Source of the DNA: Aeoliella straminimaris
Lineage (GTDB): Bacteria; Planctomycetota; Planctomycetia; Pirellulales; Lacipirellulaceae
NCBI RefSeq assembly: GCF_024054565.1
Contig: NZ_JAMXLR010000090.1
Span: 26,630 to 90,629 of the forward strand
Length of the DNA stretch: 64,000 bases
Direction of reading: 5' to 3'
Shown here: positions 1-10,100 of the stretch, piece by piece
Layout: each line of letters opens with the position of its first letter
Numbering within the stretch: position 1 is the stretch's first letter
The notes under the pieces: generated by a model
Database searches by the model: none
Told to the model about the DNA's origin: nothing
The model's input: the letters and a program-made list of their open reading frames with translations, nothing else
Translations under genes and position numbers: made by a program

Positions 1-1
1 C

Positions 2-481
2 CGCAAGGAACAAGCGTACTGGCGGGACGTCGGCACCATCGACTCGTACTTCAACGCCAACCTGGAACTAACCAGCGTCGATCCGCCGCTGAATCTGTAC
101 GACCTCGACTGGCCGGTGCGGACATTCCAACCGAGCACGCCTCCGGCGAAGTTCGTATTCGATTCGGGAGAGCGACGAGGCGAGGCCCACGACAGCATCG
201 TCTCTAGCGGCGTGATTATCTCCGGCGGCTGCGTCACCCAGAGCGTGATCGGCCCGCAATCGCGGATCAACAGCTACGCCGAAGTCGATCAGTCGATCAT
301 CTTCGGCCGAGTGAGCGTGGGTCGCCACGCGAAACTGCGGCGCACCATTGTCGACAAGGACGTGGTCATTCCCGAAGGCATCGAGATTGGCTACGACCAC
401 GCTGCCGATCGCGCGCGGGGGTTCACCGTTACCGAAAGCGGTGTGGTTGTCGTGGCACGCGGTGAGAACATCGCCACGTAG
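2..481 (+). CDS. glgC: Glucose-1-phosphate adenylyltransferase, C-terminal part (5' end outside window)
   Basis: The reading frame is open from base 2 and stops at 481; the gene start lies before the window. The first visible residues, around YWRDVGTIDSYFNANLEL, match the block in GlgC that links the nucleotidyltransferase domain to the C-terminal left-handed beta-helix. The rest has hexapeptide-like repeats (SGGCVTQSVIGPQSRI, VDQSIIFGRVSVGRHAKL) and ends in the VIPEGIEIGYD segment typical of the family. The enzyme makes ADP-glucose from ATP and glucose-1-phosphate, the committed step of bacterial glycogen synthesis, in the cytoplasm. About 160 C-terminal residues are present. It runs convergently towards the giant gene ending at 591. 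The family call is secure; allosteric regulation cannot be judged from this fragment. Confidence 0.93.
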   Translation, partial: RKEQAYWRDVGTIDSYFNANLELTSVDPPLNLYDLDWPVRTFQPSTPPAKFVFDSGERRGEAHDSIVSSGVIISGGCVTQSVIGPQSRINSYAEVDQSIIFGRVSVGRHAKLRRTIVDKDVVIPEGIEIGYDHAADRARGFTVTESGVVVVARGENIAT

Positions 482-590
482 AGCGGGATGCGTGCTGGAA
501 CACTGGCCGCTGGTGGTCGGCCGATCCGCTGCCTGATTGCCGACCGGAGGACAAGCGGGCCCACCGGTCCGCCCCCTTGATGAAAGTGGC

Positions 591-3500
591 CTAGACCTGC
601 GCCGAGAGGGTGATAGTCGAAGCTTCTTCCGTGGCCTGGGTTCGGGTGAGGGTTCTCCAACGGACCCACGCGACGAGCGCCGCCACAGCAATCACCAGCC
701 CCAACTGCGGTGGCCAGAGGCAAAGCCACCACGCGAAACCAAGCACGGTCACCGCGGGGAACAACAGTTCGTACCCCGACACAGGCAGCGACCAATCGCG
801 TTGCCGCGACACCAGGAACGCGCCAGCCAGCAGAGCGGCGCTCAGCGCCAGGGCCCAGCGCGTCAATCGATCGGCGGCGTTAACGCGAACTTCGGACCAT
901 ACAAGCGTCTCGGCGCCTGACTGTACAAACACCTGACTGGTAGGATCGCTTGCCTTCAGCATGTCGCTGACAGCGGAGATCGAGCCAACCTGCAACTGGG
1001 CAGCCGCGCTGGTGCGTTTGATCTCGGCCGTGGCGCGAGCCAGCAGCAGATCGAACTCGTCGGTTTCCGCTTCGGGATTGACCAGCGCTGCATCGGTGGT
1101 TGATTGCGCTGCCAGCGATCGTCGCAGGTCGCTTTCGGCGGCCGCCAATTCGGCCATCCACCGCTTGGCCCACCGCGAGGGCATCGGCTGTGTGGCAGGT
1201 GGTGGACTGCCAATCGAGGCGCTTAGCAGTTGAGTCAGTCGCAAGGCCGCCGTTTCGGCAGCCGTACGTTCTTCGGCGCCAGGGGCCGTGAGGTTCACTT
1301 CGCGGCCCAGGCCCGACACCCGCCACACGGCGTGCTGCACTTCGCACCGGCGTCCGCCTGCCAGTAACTGGGGAATCTCCACCGAAGTGCTGGCGGGATT
1401 GGCGGTTTGAAGCGTAGCTACCTCCACAAAGTGCGGCAAATGGGCATCGGGCAGTTCGATGCGGAGGTGGTTGGCATCCACATCGGCCGCGTGCGCCGCC
1501 ACCCCATCGATGGTGACTTGCGTCGCCCGCTGCCCGACGGGCAGATGGACATCCAGGGTCTCGAGGTCCAACGGTGGCACCACGAACTGCGTTTTCATGA
1601 CGATCCGATCGCCGTCGGTACGCTGCACTGCAATGGTGGCCAGCGGTAACTGATACACTTGATCGTTGGTTCCCTTGGCCGTCCAGATGCCGACAGGCTG
1701 GGCACCGGGCGTGGCTTTGAGAAGCTTGGCCGAAGGCCACGCAGCCAGCAACCCTTCGATACTGGCCGGGGCCACATCGGGCTTGGCCCCCTGCCAGTTC
1801 CAACGCCCCGCGTCGTCGGCAAGTTCGCCGAAGTACCAACTGGTGTTCGAGGCATCGCGGACGTGAATAATGGGATATTGCATATGGTTGGACGACTGCA
1901 TCCGAACGGTTGAACGCAGCGTGACCCGCAATTGCTGGTTCGGCATGGCGGCCGGGTCGAAACGCAGGTGAAGTCGCCGATCGCCGCCGGTCGAACTGGG
2001 CGGTTCCATCAAGGCCTCCACCGAGCCATCGACCTTAGCATCGTCCGCAAGCGTGGCAGGCCAATCGAGCACGATGTCGGGCAGATTTCCTTCGGCCACA
2101 GTGAGCAGCACGCCAAATTCGGCGATCCAGATGTTGTCGCGACGAATCATAGTGGTCAACACGTCGGCGTCGAAACGCACTCGATTCGGGCCGACCCGTA
2201 CTTCCAATGGAATGGTGCGCTCGCTGGAAGTCATGAAGCTGCGAATCCCATACGCATGCCAGTTGGCCGGAGGGGTGGGAATCGTTGTAGACAACTGAGG
2301 CTCGACCTCGCCTTCGACGAGTTCGGCCGTACACTCGTCGGCAGCGTACAGACGAACTTGCTGGGTAACCGGCGCATCGAGGGCCGCACTTACCCTGGGC
2401 ACCTGCCCCAGGGAGGTATCCACCGCTGCGTCCTGCTTTAGCGGCACCGATCCGGTCACACGCAGTTCACAGGTACCGGTCACCGGTTCAGCAAAAATGA
2501 TCAGCAATCGATTCCGCTCGGGTCGAGCAAAATCTGTTGCGTGAACTTCGCCGTCCTCACGCAGTTCGATCGATTGCAGGTCCATTTCCGGCGCGCACGA
2601 CAGCCATTGCGAATAGGTCTCCTGCCGGCCGTAGTCCAGGATCCCTCGATAGGTGAATTGCAGTCGATCGCTGGTGGCCAACACATCGAGCGTCTCCTCG
2701 ATGCGGGGGGGCGACGACACAGGGGCAACCGTCGCCACCAACGCGGCCGCGTTGCGATCGACGGTCAGCAACTGGCTGGGCTCATCGCGACGGGGCCAGT
2801 GCTGTGCCAGCTCGGTCAACAGCTCGCTACCTTCGGATACGGTACCTGCCAGCGTCACCATCAGATCAGGCGACTCGCCGATCGCCACGTGCGAGGCCTG
2901 CAGCGTGGTTCCCTCCCAACGCAGATTGGGCAACAGCAACCGACCGTTGGTATCCGGACGCAGTTGTTCGAGCTGTGCGCTAAGCTTCCTCGATCTGTCC
3001 GCTGCTGTGGTCAGCTGCGGCGGAGCAATCAGCCGCCACTGGCCGGCTGGCACCGTGGCAGGCGGCTCGACCATGGCCGGGCGACCATCCATCGTCAAGT
3101 CACCCATCAGCTCGTCCGCCTGTGCAGCGTCGAGCTGATAAATCACGTCGAGTGTCGCGCGGTCTTTGGCCACATCCAACCACGCCCACCGCTCCACCGG
3201 TACCAGTTCCGTGGTCGGATCGGCCGCTTCTTGCGGCCAGGAAATGCTAAGCTGAGTCTCGCATCCTAGTGGCAGGCTGGAGGTCTGGGAGGAACCATTA
3301 GGCGGGCCCATTGGCTGGCCGTTGACTCGCAATCGGTTGGCCAGCGTCCCGGCTTCCAGTCGCAGTTCGGCACCGGGCAGCGAGGGCACCGCCAGTTGCA
3401 CCGACCAGGTGGTATCGTCACTTTGAATCATCGGCTGAAACTCGATCTTCGCACGATAGTGCCCGGGCCGCGAAACCTGAAACTCCAGCCATTCGCCGGT

Positions 3501-6500
3501 GTCGTCCCACTCCAACGGAACACTCACGCCATCCAGCAACACGACCTCGGCCCAGGTAGCGTCGGCGCGGTGAAAGGGTAAGCGGACCGTGGCCGGTGCC
3601 TGTAGTACGTCCAGTTCCAAGGCGCACTGCCAACGCCCTACCGCCGCGGTCGATGCGGTGGCGCTGGTGGAGGATGATACCGAGCCGGTGTAGCGCGGTC
3701 GGGAGACCACCCAGGCGTCGGACGTGGCCTGCCGTTGTTCGCGACGCAACAACTCCGATAGCAGGCGGGCCGAGATGTAACGCCCGGAGCCGGCAATCTG
3801 CCCCTGGCCATCGACGGGGATCAGGCAGCTCTCGATGTTCTGCCCCGGGGCACCGGCAATACCATTCTGGCCCAGCAGAAAAACCAGCACCAATAACGTG
3901 CGGGTTGCTGTCGATCGTAGAGACAGCGTACTGCCATTGACCCACGCCTCGCGGGCGGAGTGCGTCGCTTGTTCGAGCGTCCGCACTGCCACGGCCAGCA
4001 TTAGTCCGCCCAGGGCCGCGGTCCCCCAGGCACAACTGGCTGGCGGCAGCAACAGCGCGCCTATCACAGCCACGGCGCAGAGCCCCACCAACCAGGATGG
4101 TTGCCTCCACAGCCAGTATCCCACTGCAGCACAAAACAGCAGCCACAATCCTTGCCGCGCCTGCGTGGTGGGGTGATGCAGCAATTGGATGCTCGCCGGC
4201 TGTCCGGGCACCAACAACAGAGTCGTTTCGTGCAATGTTTGATCGCCCCCTACCGGGGTACGCGCCACTTCGGCTGCTCCCGACCCCGGAGCCAACCAGC
4301 CAAACACCCGCGTTCTCCAGCCTATTGGCTCGTCCGCATCACTGGCGGCTACCACCTCGAAGGCGTCCGGCGTGCGGACCTGCCAAACCATCTCGGTGGC
4401 GGGAACGCTCAGCTGTGGCCAAGGTGCCGCGTACCGCGCCGCGTGCCGCAGGGCCTGCCCCGGCATGGTGTATTCAATCACCAAGGTCTGTCGCCCGCTG
4501 GTGCCACTCAACGGGATGGCCACCTCATGCTGCCATGCATCGGTACTCGGTAGTGGACGACCATCGCTACCCAAAGCATGCCAGCGGATGCCGGTAGCCA
4601 GCTCGGGAAGGATGCAGTCCAACTGATCTTCTGCCTGATTGTCGACAACCAACTCCAGCCGATGCGCCGAAGCGGTCTGCGGAACGTAGGTTGAGGTGAG
4701 CACGGCACTCTGCAAGGTTGCCAAAGGCAGATTCTCTGCCTCGCCAAGCCGGCTGACCTCCAGGCTCTCGGCGGGCGACGACTGCTCGCACCACCAGGCA
4801 GAGTGAAGCGGCACCTCGCCATCGTCGGGCTCCAGGTTCGACATCTTCCATCCACGAGCCGTCACGCTCAGATCCCGGGCCTGAGAAGAACGCACTTTTA
4901 CCCACTGCGTGGCATTCCTGACATCGCTCACCCGTAAGGGCTGCGGCCGACAGGTGGGGCTGGTAACTCGATAGGGTTCGATCAGCACCACAAACGGAGC
5001 CGCTTGCCGCCGGGGCAGTTCGAGCTCGACCATCCGGCCGGGTTCGGCAACACCGCTGGGCGGGACCAGATCGGGCCGCACCTTGACCGTGCGCCACTGT
5101 TCCTCACCTTGGAGCTTCCATCGCAACGGAACCTGACTCGGCGCGGCAGTGGCCAGGAGCAGCCGCTGAATGGAACCCTGCAGCGGCGTGCACTGGATGC
5201 GGTGCGAAATCTCCCACCCGTCTTGTTGGTCGTTTACGGTGGTCACCAACCGGGTGTCGAACTTCGCCGCGGCGGTACCGAGAAACACTTGGACGTTGTC
5301 GCGGAGCGCCGAACGATCGAATACGAGCCCCGAGGTCGAATCGGGCACCAGGTCGGCGGGGGCCGACTGGCCAGGCGTCGGATCGGTGGGGTTGAATTGC
5401 AGTTGATAGCCATCCTCGGCGGCAAGCGACATCCAGCTCTCCGCCACCTTGGCATCTTCCCATGACAGCACATCGTACGTCGACAGCGGCACATAGGCAT
5501 CACTGGCCGGCACCGAACGCTGAGCGTCGACCTGCAGTGTCAGCATGCTGCTTTCGCTGGTCAACCTGGCGGGATCAATCGACACTCGCACCACCAACCG
5601 GCGTTGCTGCTGGTGTTGTTCGACGTACCATTCGTCCACCTCGTAGGGGCCTACGGCGGATACCAACCGGGGCTGCCAACCATCACGCAGTTGGGCCCTG
5701 AGCAAACGCACCGGCTCGGGCGAGGTCGAGTTCCAGTGGGTGACGACCTTGGCTGTGACGCCGGTGGAACTCAGCTCCAACCATCGGGCGATTCTCAGTT
5801 CGTTGCTCCCTTCACGGCGGGCGACCGCCAGATCGACGGTGCCGCGCAGGCGGAGTTTTTCGAACTCCAGTACTGCAGGCTGGCCCGTGGTAGCCGGCGA
5901 GCGTTGCACCACATCGCGAAGCCCGAGGTCGGCTACCTTGAGCAACGGATCGAGCTGCACCTGCAGCCCGCCCGACAACCAATAGAACTGTGGAAGTTCG
6001 AGTTGCGGCAATGGCTTGTCGGTTTGCAAGGGCAACGAACTCCACGCTTGGACCACCAGCCGATGAGGTCCGTTCTCGCTGAGCATCGACGCTGGTAACA
6101 CCACCTCGAGCAGGTTGCTGTCGGTTCGCTCGATGTTCAAAGGCTCGTCGTCCCACGTGGCCTTGCGGACCACGATGCCAGCCGTGGTGCGGATGGCAAG
6201 CAATCGGGGCAACTCTCCCCGCGGAGCGATATCGAACCGCTGCGTGATCGCCACGCCCCCTTCTCCAACTCGATACCCCAGATGTTCGTGATACACAGCC
6301 GTATCAAGGGCCTTGGGCTTTACCTGGCCATTGGTGCGAATGCGAAAACGAAACTTCCCGTCGAATCCGGCCTGCAACAACCACCGCGATTTCCCTTCCA
6401 CCACTGGCGGCAGTGGTTCGCCGAACGGCGATGGGCCGTCGTTGCTGGGATTGCTGAGGATCACCAGCGAGGTGGTTCCGATGGCTTCAACCGTTTGCCC

Positions 6501-7109
6501 CTCCGCCAAGTCCAGCCACAACTTGCTCGCCAGCGAAGCGGGTAGTTCCAGGCGGTACTCGCTGGCCGCCGTGGTTGTGCTGGTGGGCGCGGCATGCCAG
6601 GAAAAATCGAGCCAGTCGTCCGCCTCAACCAGGGCGGCCGTTCCTTTGTCGGGTCCCCAGTATCCAAACAATGCGGACGACTGCTGGCGACGCCACCGGG
6701 GTTGGGTGAATCCCACCCGCGTTTCTTTCAGTTGCAGCCAGGAGTCGTCGTTGGACACCTTATGCACCTCCAGCCCACCACGTCCGATTAGTCGGTCGCG
6801 CTGGTCCAGTTCGGCGTACAGTGCGGTCTGCAAGACTTGTACGCCGCTGGTCTGATCGGCGTTGGCGGAGGAGAGCAATTGTTCGAGTCGCTCCGCTTCC
6901 ACCGGCAAGTAGGCTTCTCCCTGGGTGGGCCAAGCCGCCATGTCGTTGGCCGGCACGTAGACATTCCGCAGCAGCACGGAGGAACTCGCCGGTTCGTCGG
7001 CCGCCGCCCACGGCGCCATGACCGCGAGTGCCAACACCAAACACCACACGGCGCGGCCAGGCAAGGCTGGGCACGGGCGGCTACCAGGCTGGCGGCAAGC
7101 GCTACGCAT
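591..7109 (-). CDS. Giant secreted/membrane-anchored protein of unknown function (2172 aa)
   Basis: I do not recognise a named family. The protein starts with a cleavable-looking signal peptide (about residues 1-37, hydrophobic core CLVLALAVMAPWAAA). It continues as long, probably beta-rich segments with no recognised enzymatic motif. Hydrophobic segments lie near the middle (around WLLFCAAVGYWLW, GLCAVAVIGALLL and TLLVLVFLLG). A cluster at the C-terminus (ALALSAALLAGAFLV, ELLFPAVTVLGFAWWL, LGLVIAVAALVAWV) is followed by a short polar tail. The mature N-terminus (LLRNVYVPANDM, then EAYLPVEAERLEQLL) resembles the VLNMSFDEFMRVWKQ region of the upstream gene product, suggesting a shared N-terminal module. 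Its start overlaps the stop of the 7102-10722 gene by 8 bases, so the two are likely co-transcribed and translationally coupled. An envelope or cell-surface role is inferred from topology only. Confidence 0.85.
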   Translation of the reverse strand: MRSACRQPGSRPCPALPGRAVWCLVLALAVMAPWAAADEPASSSVLLRNVYVPANDMAAWPTQGEAYLPVEAERLEQLLSSANADQTSGVQVLQTALYAELDQRDRLIGRGGLEVHKVSNDDSWLQLKETRVGFTQPRWRRQQSSALFGYWGPDKGTAALVEADDWLDFSWHAAPTSTTTAASEYRLELPASLASKLWLDLAEGQTVEAIGTTSLVILSNPSNDGPSPFGEPLPPVVEGKSRWLLQAGFDGKFRFRIRTNGQVKPKALDTAVYHEHLGYRVGEGGVAITQRFDIAPRGELPRLLAIRTTAGIVVRKATWDDEPLNIERTDSNLLEVVLPASMLSENGPHRLVVQAWSSLPLQTDKPLPQLELPQFYWLSGGLQVQLDPLLKVADLGLRDVVQRSPATTGQPAVLEFEKLRLRGTVDLAVARREGSNELRIARWLELSSTGVTAKVVTHWNSTSPEPVRLLRAQLRDGWQPRLVSAVGPYEVDEWYVEQHQQQRRLVVRVSIDPARLTSESSMLTLQVDAQRSVPASDAYVPLSTYDVLSWEDAKVAESWMSLAAEDGYQLQFNPTDPTPGQSAPADLVPDSTSGLVFDRSALRDNVQVFLGTAAAKFDTRLVTTVNDQQDGWEISHRIQCTPLQGSIQRLLLATAAPSQVPLRWKLQGEEQWRTVKVRPDLVPPSGVAEPGRMVELELPRRQAAPFVVLIEPYRVTSPTCRPQPLRVSDVRNATQWVKVRSSQARDLSVTARGWKMSNLEPDDGEVPLHSAWWCEQSSPAESLEVSRLGEAENLPLATLQSAVLTSTYVPQTASAHRLELVVDNQAEDQLDCILPELATGIRWHALGSDGRPLPSTDAWQHEVAIPLSGTSGRQTLVIEYTMPGQALRHAARYAAPWPQLSVPATEMVWQVRTPDAFEVVAASDADEPIGWRTRVFGWLAPGSGAAEVARTPVGGDQTLHETTLLLVPGQPASIQLLHHPTTQARQGLWLLFCAAVGYWLWRQPSWLVGLCAVAVIGALLLPPASCAWGTAALGGLMLAVAVRTLEQATHSAREAWVNGSTLSLRSTATRTLLVLVFLLGQNGIAGAPGQNIESCLIPVDGQGQIAGSGRYISARLLSELLRREQRQATSDAWVVSRPRYTGSVSSSTSATASTAAVGRWQCALELDVLQAPATVRLPFHRADATWAEVVLLDGVSVPLEWDDTGEWLEFQVSRPGHYRAKIEFQPMIQSDDTTWSVQLAVPSLPGAELRLEAGTLANRLRVNGQPMGPPNGSSQTSSLPLGCETQLSISWPQEAADPTTELVPVERWAWLDVAKDRATLDVIYQLDAAQADELMGDLTMDGRPAMVEPPATVPAGQWRLIAPPQLTTAADRSRKLSAQLEQLRPDTNGRLLLPNLRWEGTTLQASHVAIGESPDLMVTLAGTVSEGSELLTELAQHWPRRDEPSQLLTVDRNAAALVATVAPVSSPPRIEETLDVLATSDRLQFTYRGILDYGRQETYSQWLSCAPEMDLQSIELREDGEVHATDFARPERNRLLIIFAEPVTGTCELRVTGSVPLKQDAAVDTSLGQVPRVSAALDAPVTQQVRLYAADECTAELVEGEVEPQLSTTIPTPPANWHAYGIRSFMTSSERTIPLEVRVGPNRVRFDADVLTTMIRRDNIWIAEFGVLLTVAEGNLPDIVLDWPATLADDAKVDGSVEALMEPPSSTGGDRRLHLRFDPAAMPNQQLRVTLRSTVRMQSSNHMQYPIIHVRDASNTSWYFGELADDAGRWNWQGAKPDVAPASIEGLLAAWPSAKLLKATPGAQPVGIWTAKGTNDQVYQLPLATIAVQRTDGDRIVMKTQFVVPPLDLETLDVHLPVGQRATQVTIDGVAAHAADVDANHLRIELPDAHLPHFVEVATLQTANPASTSVEIPQLLAGGRRCEVQHAVWRVSGLGREVNLTAPGAEERTAAETAALRLTQLLSASIGSPPPATQPMPSRWAKRWMAELAAAESDLRRSLAAQSTTDAALVNPEAETDEFDLLLARATAEIKRTSAAAQLQVGSISAVSDMLKASDPTSQVFVQSGAETLVWSEVRVNAADRLTRWALALSAALLAGAFLVSRQRDWSLPVSGYELLFPAVTVLGFAWWLCLWPPQLGLVIAVAALVAWVRWRTLTRTQATEEASTITLSAQV

Positions 7110-10100
7110 TCGAGTCGGTCAGCTCCACAGAAATCGTCGGCGCGTTGGTCGACGCGCTGCCGGTGTGCACTGGCACTAGCGTCGAAGGACGATGCGACCC
7201 CGATGCCTCCTGCAACAAAACGCTGGAAGAACGGCGCGTAGATATTTCCCTGTTGCGACCGCCATACAGCAGGTACAGCAGCCACGCCAGCAAACCGCAC
7301 ACGACACCGTAAAGTCCCAACTGGGCCACAAACACCATGGTGGTCGGCACGGCCAGACCGATGGCCATGACCAGGCACATTCCCGCCAGCAACGCTGGCG
7401 GCTTGCGCAGCGCAGGCACGTACACCAGTCCCAACACGACGGCCAACGCCGCTGCCGAGGCGGATAGTATCAGCAACTCGCGACGGACTAGCGTGACCTC
7501 CAACTTGGCGTCGGGGCTGGTGCGATACAGCATGGCGTGCTCGCCCGAGGTGGGCCGGAACGAGGCTGGTTGCGCACCGACCCATTGTTCGAGCTCGGCC
7601 GTATTCTTCTCGCTCTCGCTACGCCAATCGCCGTCCGACCAATGAGTCTGGAAGGCCGGCACCAACCAACTGGGCGCGCTGACAGCGTGGTATTGCACCG
7701 GGGCGATCACCTGCCAGAAAAGCGGGGTCGAATCGCTGCCCGCCAGCCGAGGACGTTGCGTCGTGACCTGCGTGAACCACCCCAACTTACATGGCAAGCG
7801 GTACTTCAACTCGAGGGTATGGTAGGTGGACGATGGCCGAGCAACCAGCGGCACGTCGATCGAGCGTCCCTGAAGTCGCCAGTCGTTTGTCGGCATGCCA
7901 TCCAGCACCACCTGAAAGTCGACACCCGCGGGTGTATCGCCGGGCAGCTCGATCTTGGCACGTTCGGCGGTGCCATGAAATTGAAAGCAGGTCCGCAGTT
8001 GCTGCATATTGGGGGTCAGCCAGGTTTCGACCCACACCCGGTCGATTTCCAACCGATCGGCCACGGCACTTTGCCCCACCAGCTTCAGGGGCAGGAAGTT
8101 GGTGCGCTGGGGCGCGAACAGAATGCTGGTCGATTCCTCGACCGTGGGCTTGGCCTGCCAACCGGAACCACCCGTGGCGGCAAAAGTCTGCCCTTCGGAA
8201 CTCGCCAGCCGCACGGTGTGTCCATCGAACTCCGCCACGGGCACGGTGCGGCCGGCGTACTCGGCATTGGGCACCGTAAGGAACGACAGCGTGGGACTCT
8301 CGCCTGTGGACTGGGGGGAATCGAGAAAGTATCGGGCCAGCACGCGGAACTTACCCAACCGGGGATGCCCCAGGGCGATGCGCACTTCGGGCACGGTGGG
8401 CAATCGCGATGGCAGATCGGCATCCGAGGGAGGAACCTCCAGCTCGACGCCCACCTCGCTGGTGCTACGGCCGCCGGCAGGCAGCAACTCCAGCTCGACG
8501 ATGCTCACCCCACTGGGGCAGGCCAGGTACAGGCCGCTAATAGGTTGATGCCGGACGTCGAACTCGAAGGTTTGCTCCACTTCGATTTCGCCCGCGTTCA
8601 TGCCGACATCGGAATGACTCTGCACGACAATCCGCCGCGGCCGCTGCGACTTCTCGGCAGCGAACGCCAACACCGAGTCGCCCGCCATCGCAAGCGATGG
8701 CACCACGCCCCGATAGCGAAACTGCTGACCGGGGGGCAACCCGGCACGCAAATCGTCTCCGTCTTCGATCGGCACGGCAGCCAGCCCCCTGCTCTGTCCG
8801 GCGTCGGGCGTGAGCTGCAAACTGGTATCGGCCAGCACCGTAAGCTCGCTGGGATTGATGACCAACTGGTTCACCGGTTGATCCAATCCAGGAGCCAACG
8901 ATGGCAAGTCGAGCACAAAGTGATCGGCCTCTTCCGGCTTCCAAGTACGGCGCAACTCCAACGTGACCTTGGGTTGCCGCGAAGTAGCAAACGCGGAGGA
9001 GAATCCGAAGTAGTCGGCTTTCTGATTCTCCCCCGAATCGCGCGGACCAAATGTTTCCAGATCAGGAGGCCCGCCCGACTCCTGGGTGCCCTCCAGGTTG
9101 ATGGTCGAGGTAGACAGGTGTTCCCAGCCAGCCAGCTTGAATCGCGGGGCAAACGGCACCCGCTGCGATCGTCCACCTTCGATGCGGTAGTCGACCTCCA
9201 TCTGCAGCAAAGCTTCGTTGGGATTGATGGTCAATTCGTAGCTAGGCGTGGCCACCACTCGCTGCTCGCGAGACATGAGCGTCACGGGCAACGACCAGGG
9301 TTGCCTGGCGAACCGCAGCGCCATGGTCAATTCGTCGACGCTCGGTGCGTCTTTCATCCAAGATAGGTCAAGTTCCGCCGGATGGATCAGCCGCACCGTA
9401 TCGGTCGGGTCACAGCGAACCTGCCAGGTGTCGTCCACCTCCACGGCCACCTCACCATCCTGCGGTAGCGCACCCAGCACCTCGAATCCCGAGAGTTCGA
9501 GCGTCATGTTCTTGTCACCGGCCGGCAGCAGCTCGATCGTATCGATGATCACAGTCGCCGGCTTATTCTGGTCGGCTGGCAAAGTTACCCGAAGCTCGGA
9601 TCCCTGCGGGTTGCTCCCTGCTTCCTCTCCTGTCGACGAAGCATCACGAAGCGTCGTGATCGACACATTGGAAGGAGGTGTTCCACTGGGATTGTGATGT
9701 GCTCCCGGTGGCAGGCGGACAATGAATTCGCGGAACGACGGGCCGAAGCTCTCCACGGTGATCTGTGCTCGCGACCGCACATTGCGGCCACCAATCGACA
9801 CAAACACTTTGGTCGTGGCGGTCAGCATCGATTCGGCCTCGATGTTTTCGTCCGAGCTGTCGACCCAACTGACCGACGATTCGCCAGCGATACCTTCGGC
9901 TTCGACCCGCGTGCCGCCGGCGGCTAGCGACGTGCTGCGGAGCCTGACCCCTTGGCTGGCGATAACCGACTGCAGCGACCGAGTGGAGACCAGGACGAGC
10001 GAACCCTTGGTTGCCCGCGGCGCCAGCAACTTCAACGACGCCCGCCCTCCATCGCGCTGCACAGGCACTATCAGATCCATGTGCACAACCACCGTCTGTC

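Noticed and set aside
7537..9366. Plus-strand open frame of 609 codons
   Set aside because: It lies wholly antisense to the 1206-residue protein gene, has composition typical of GC-rich shadow frames (Gln/His/Arg-rich) and no signal or motif.
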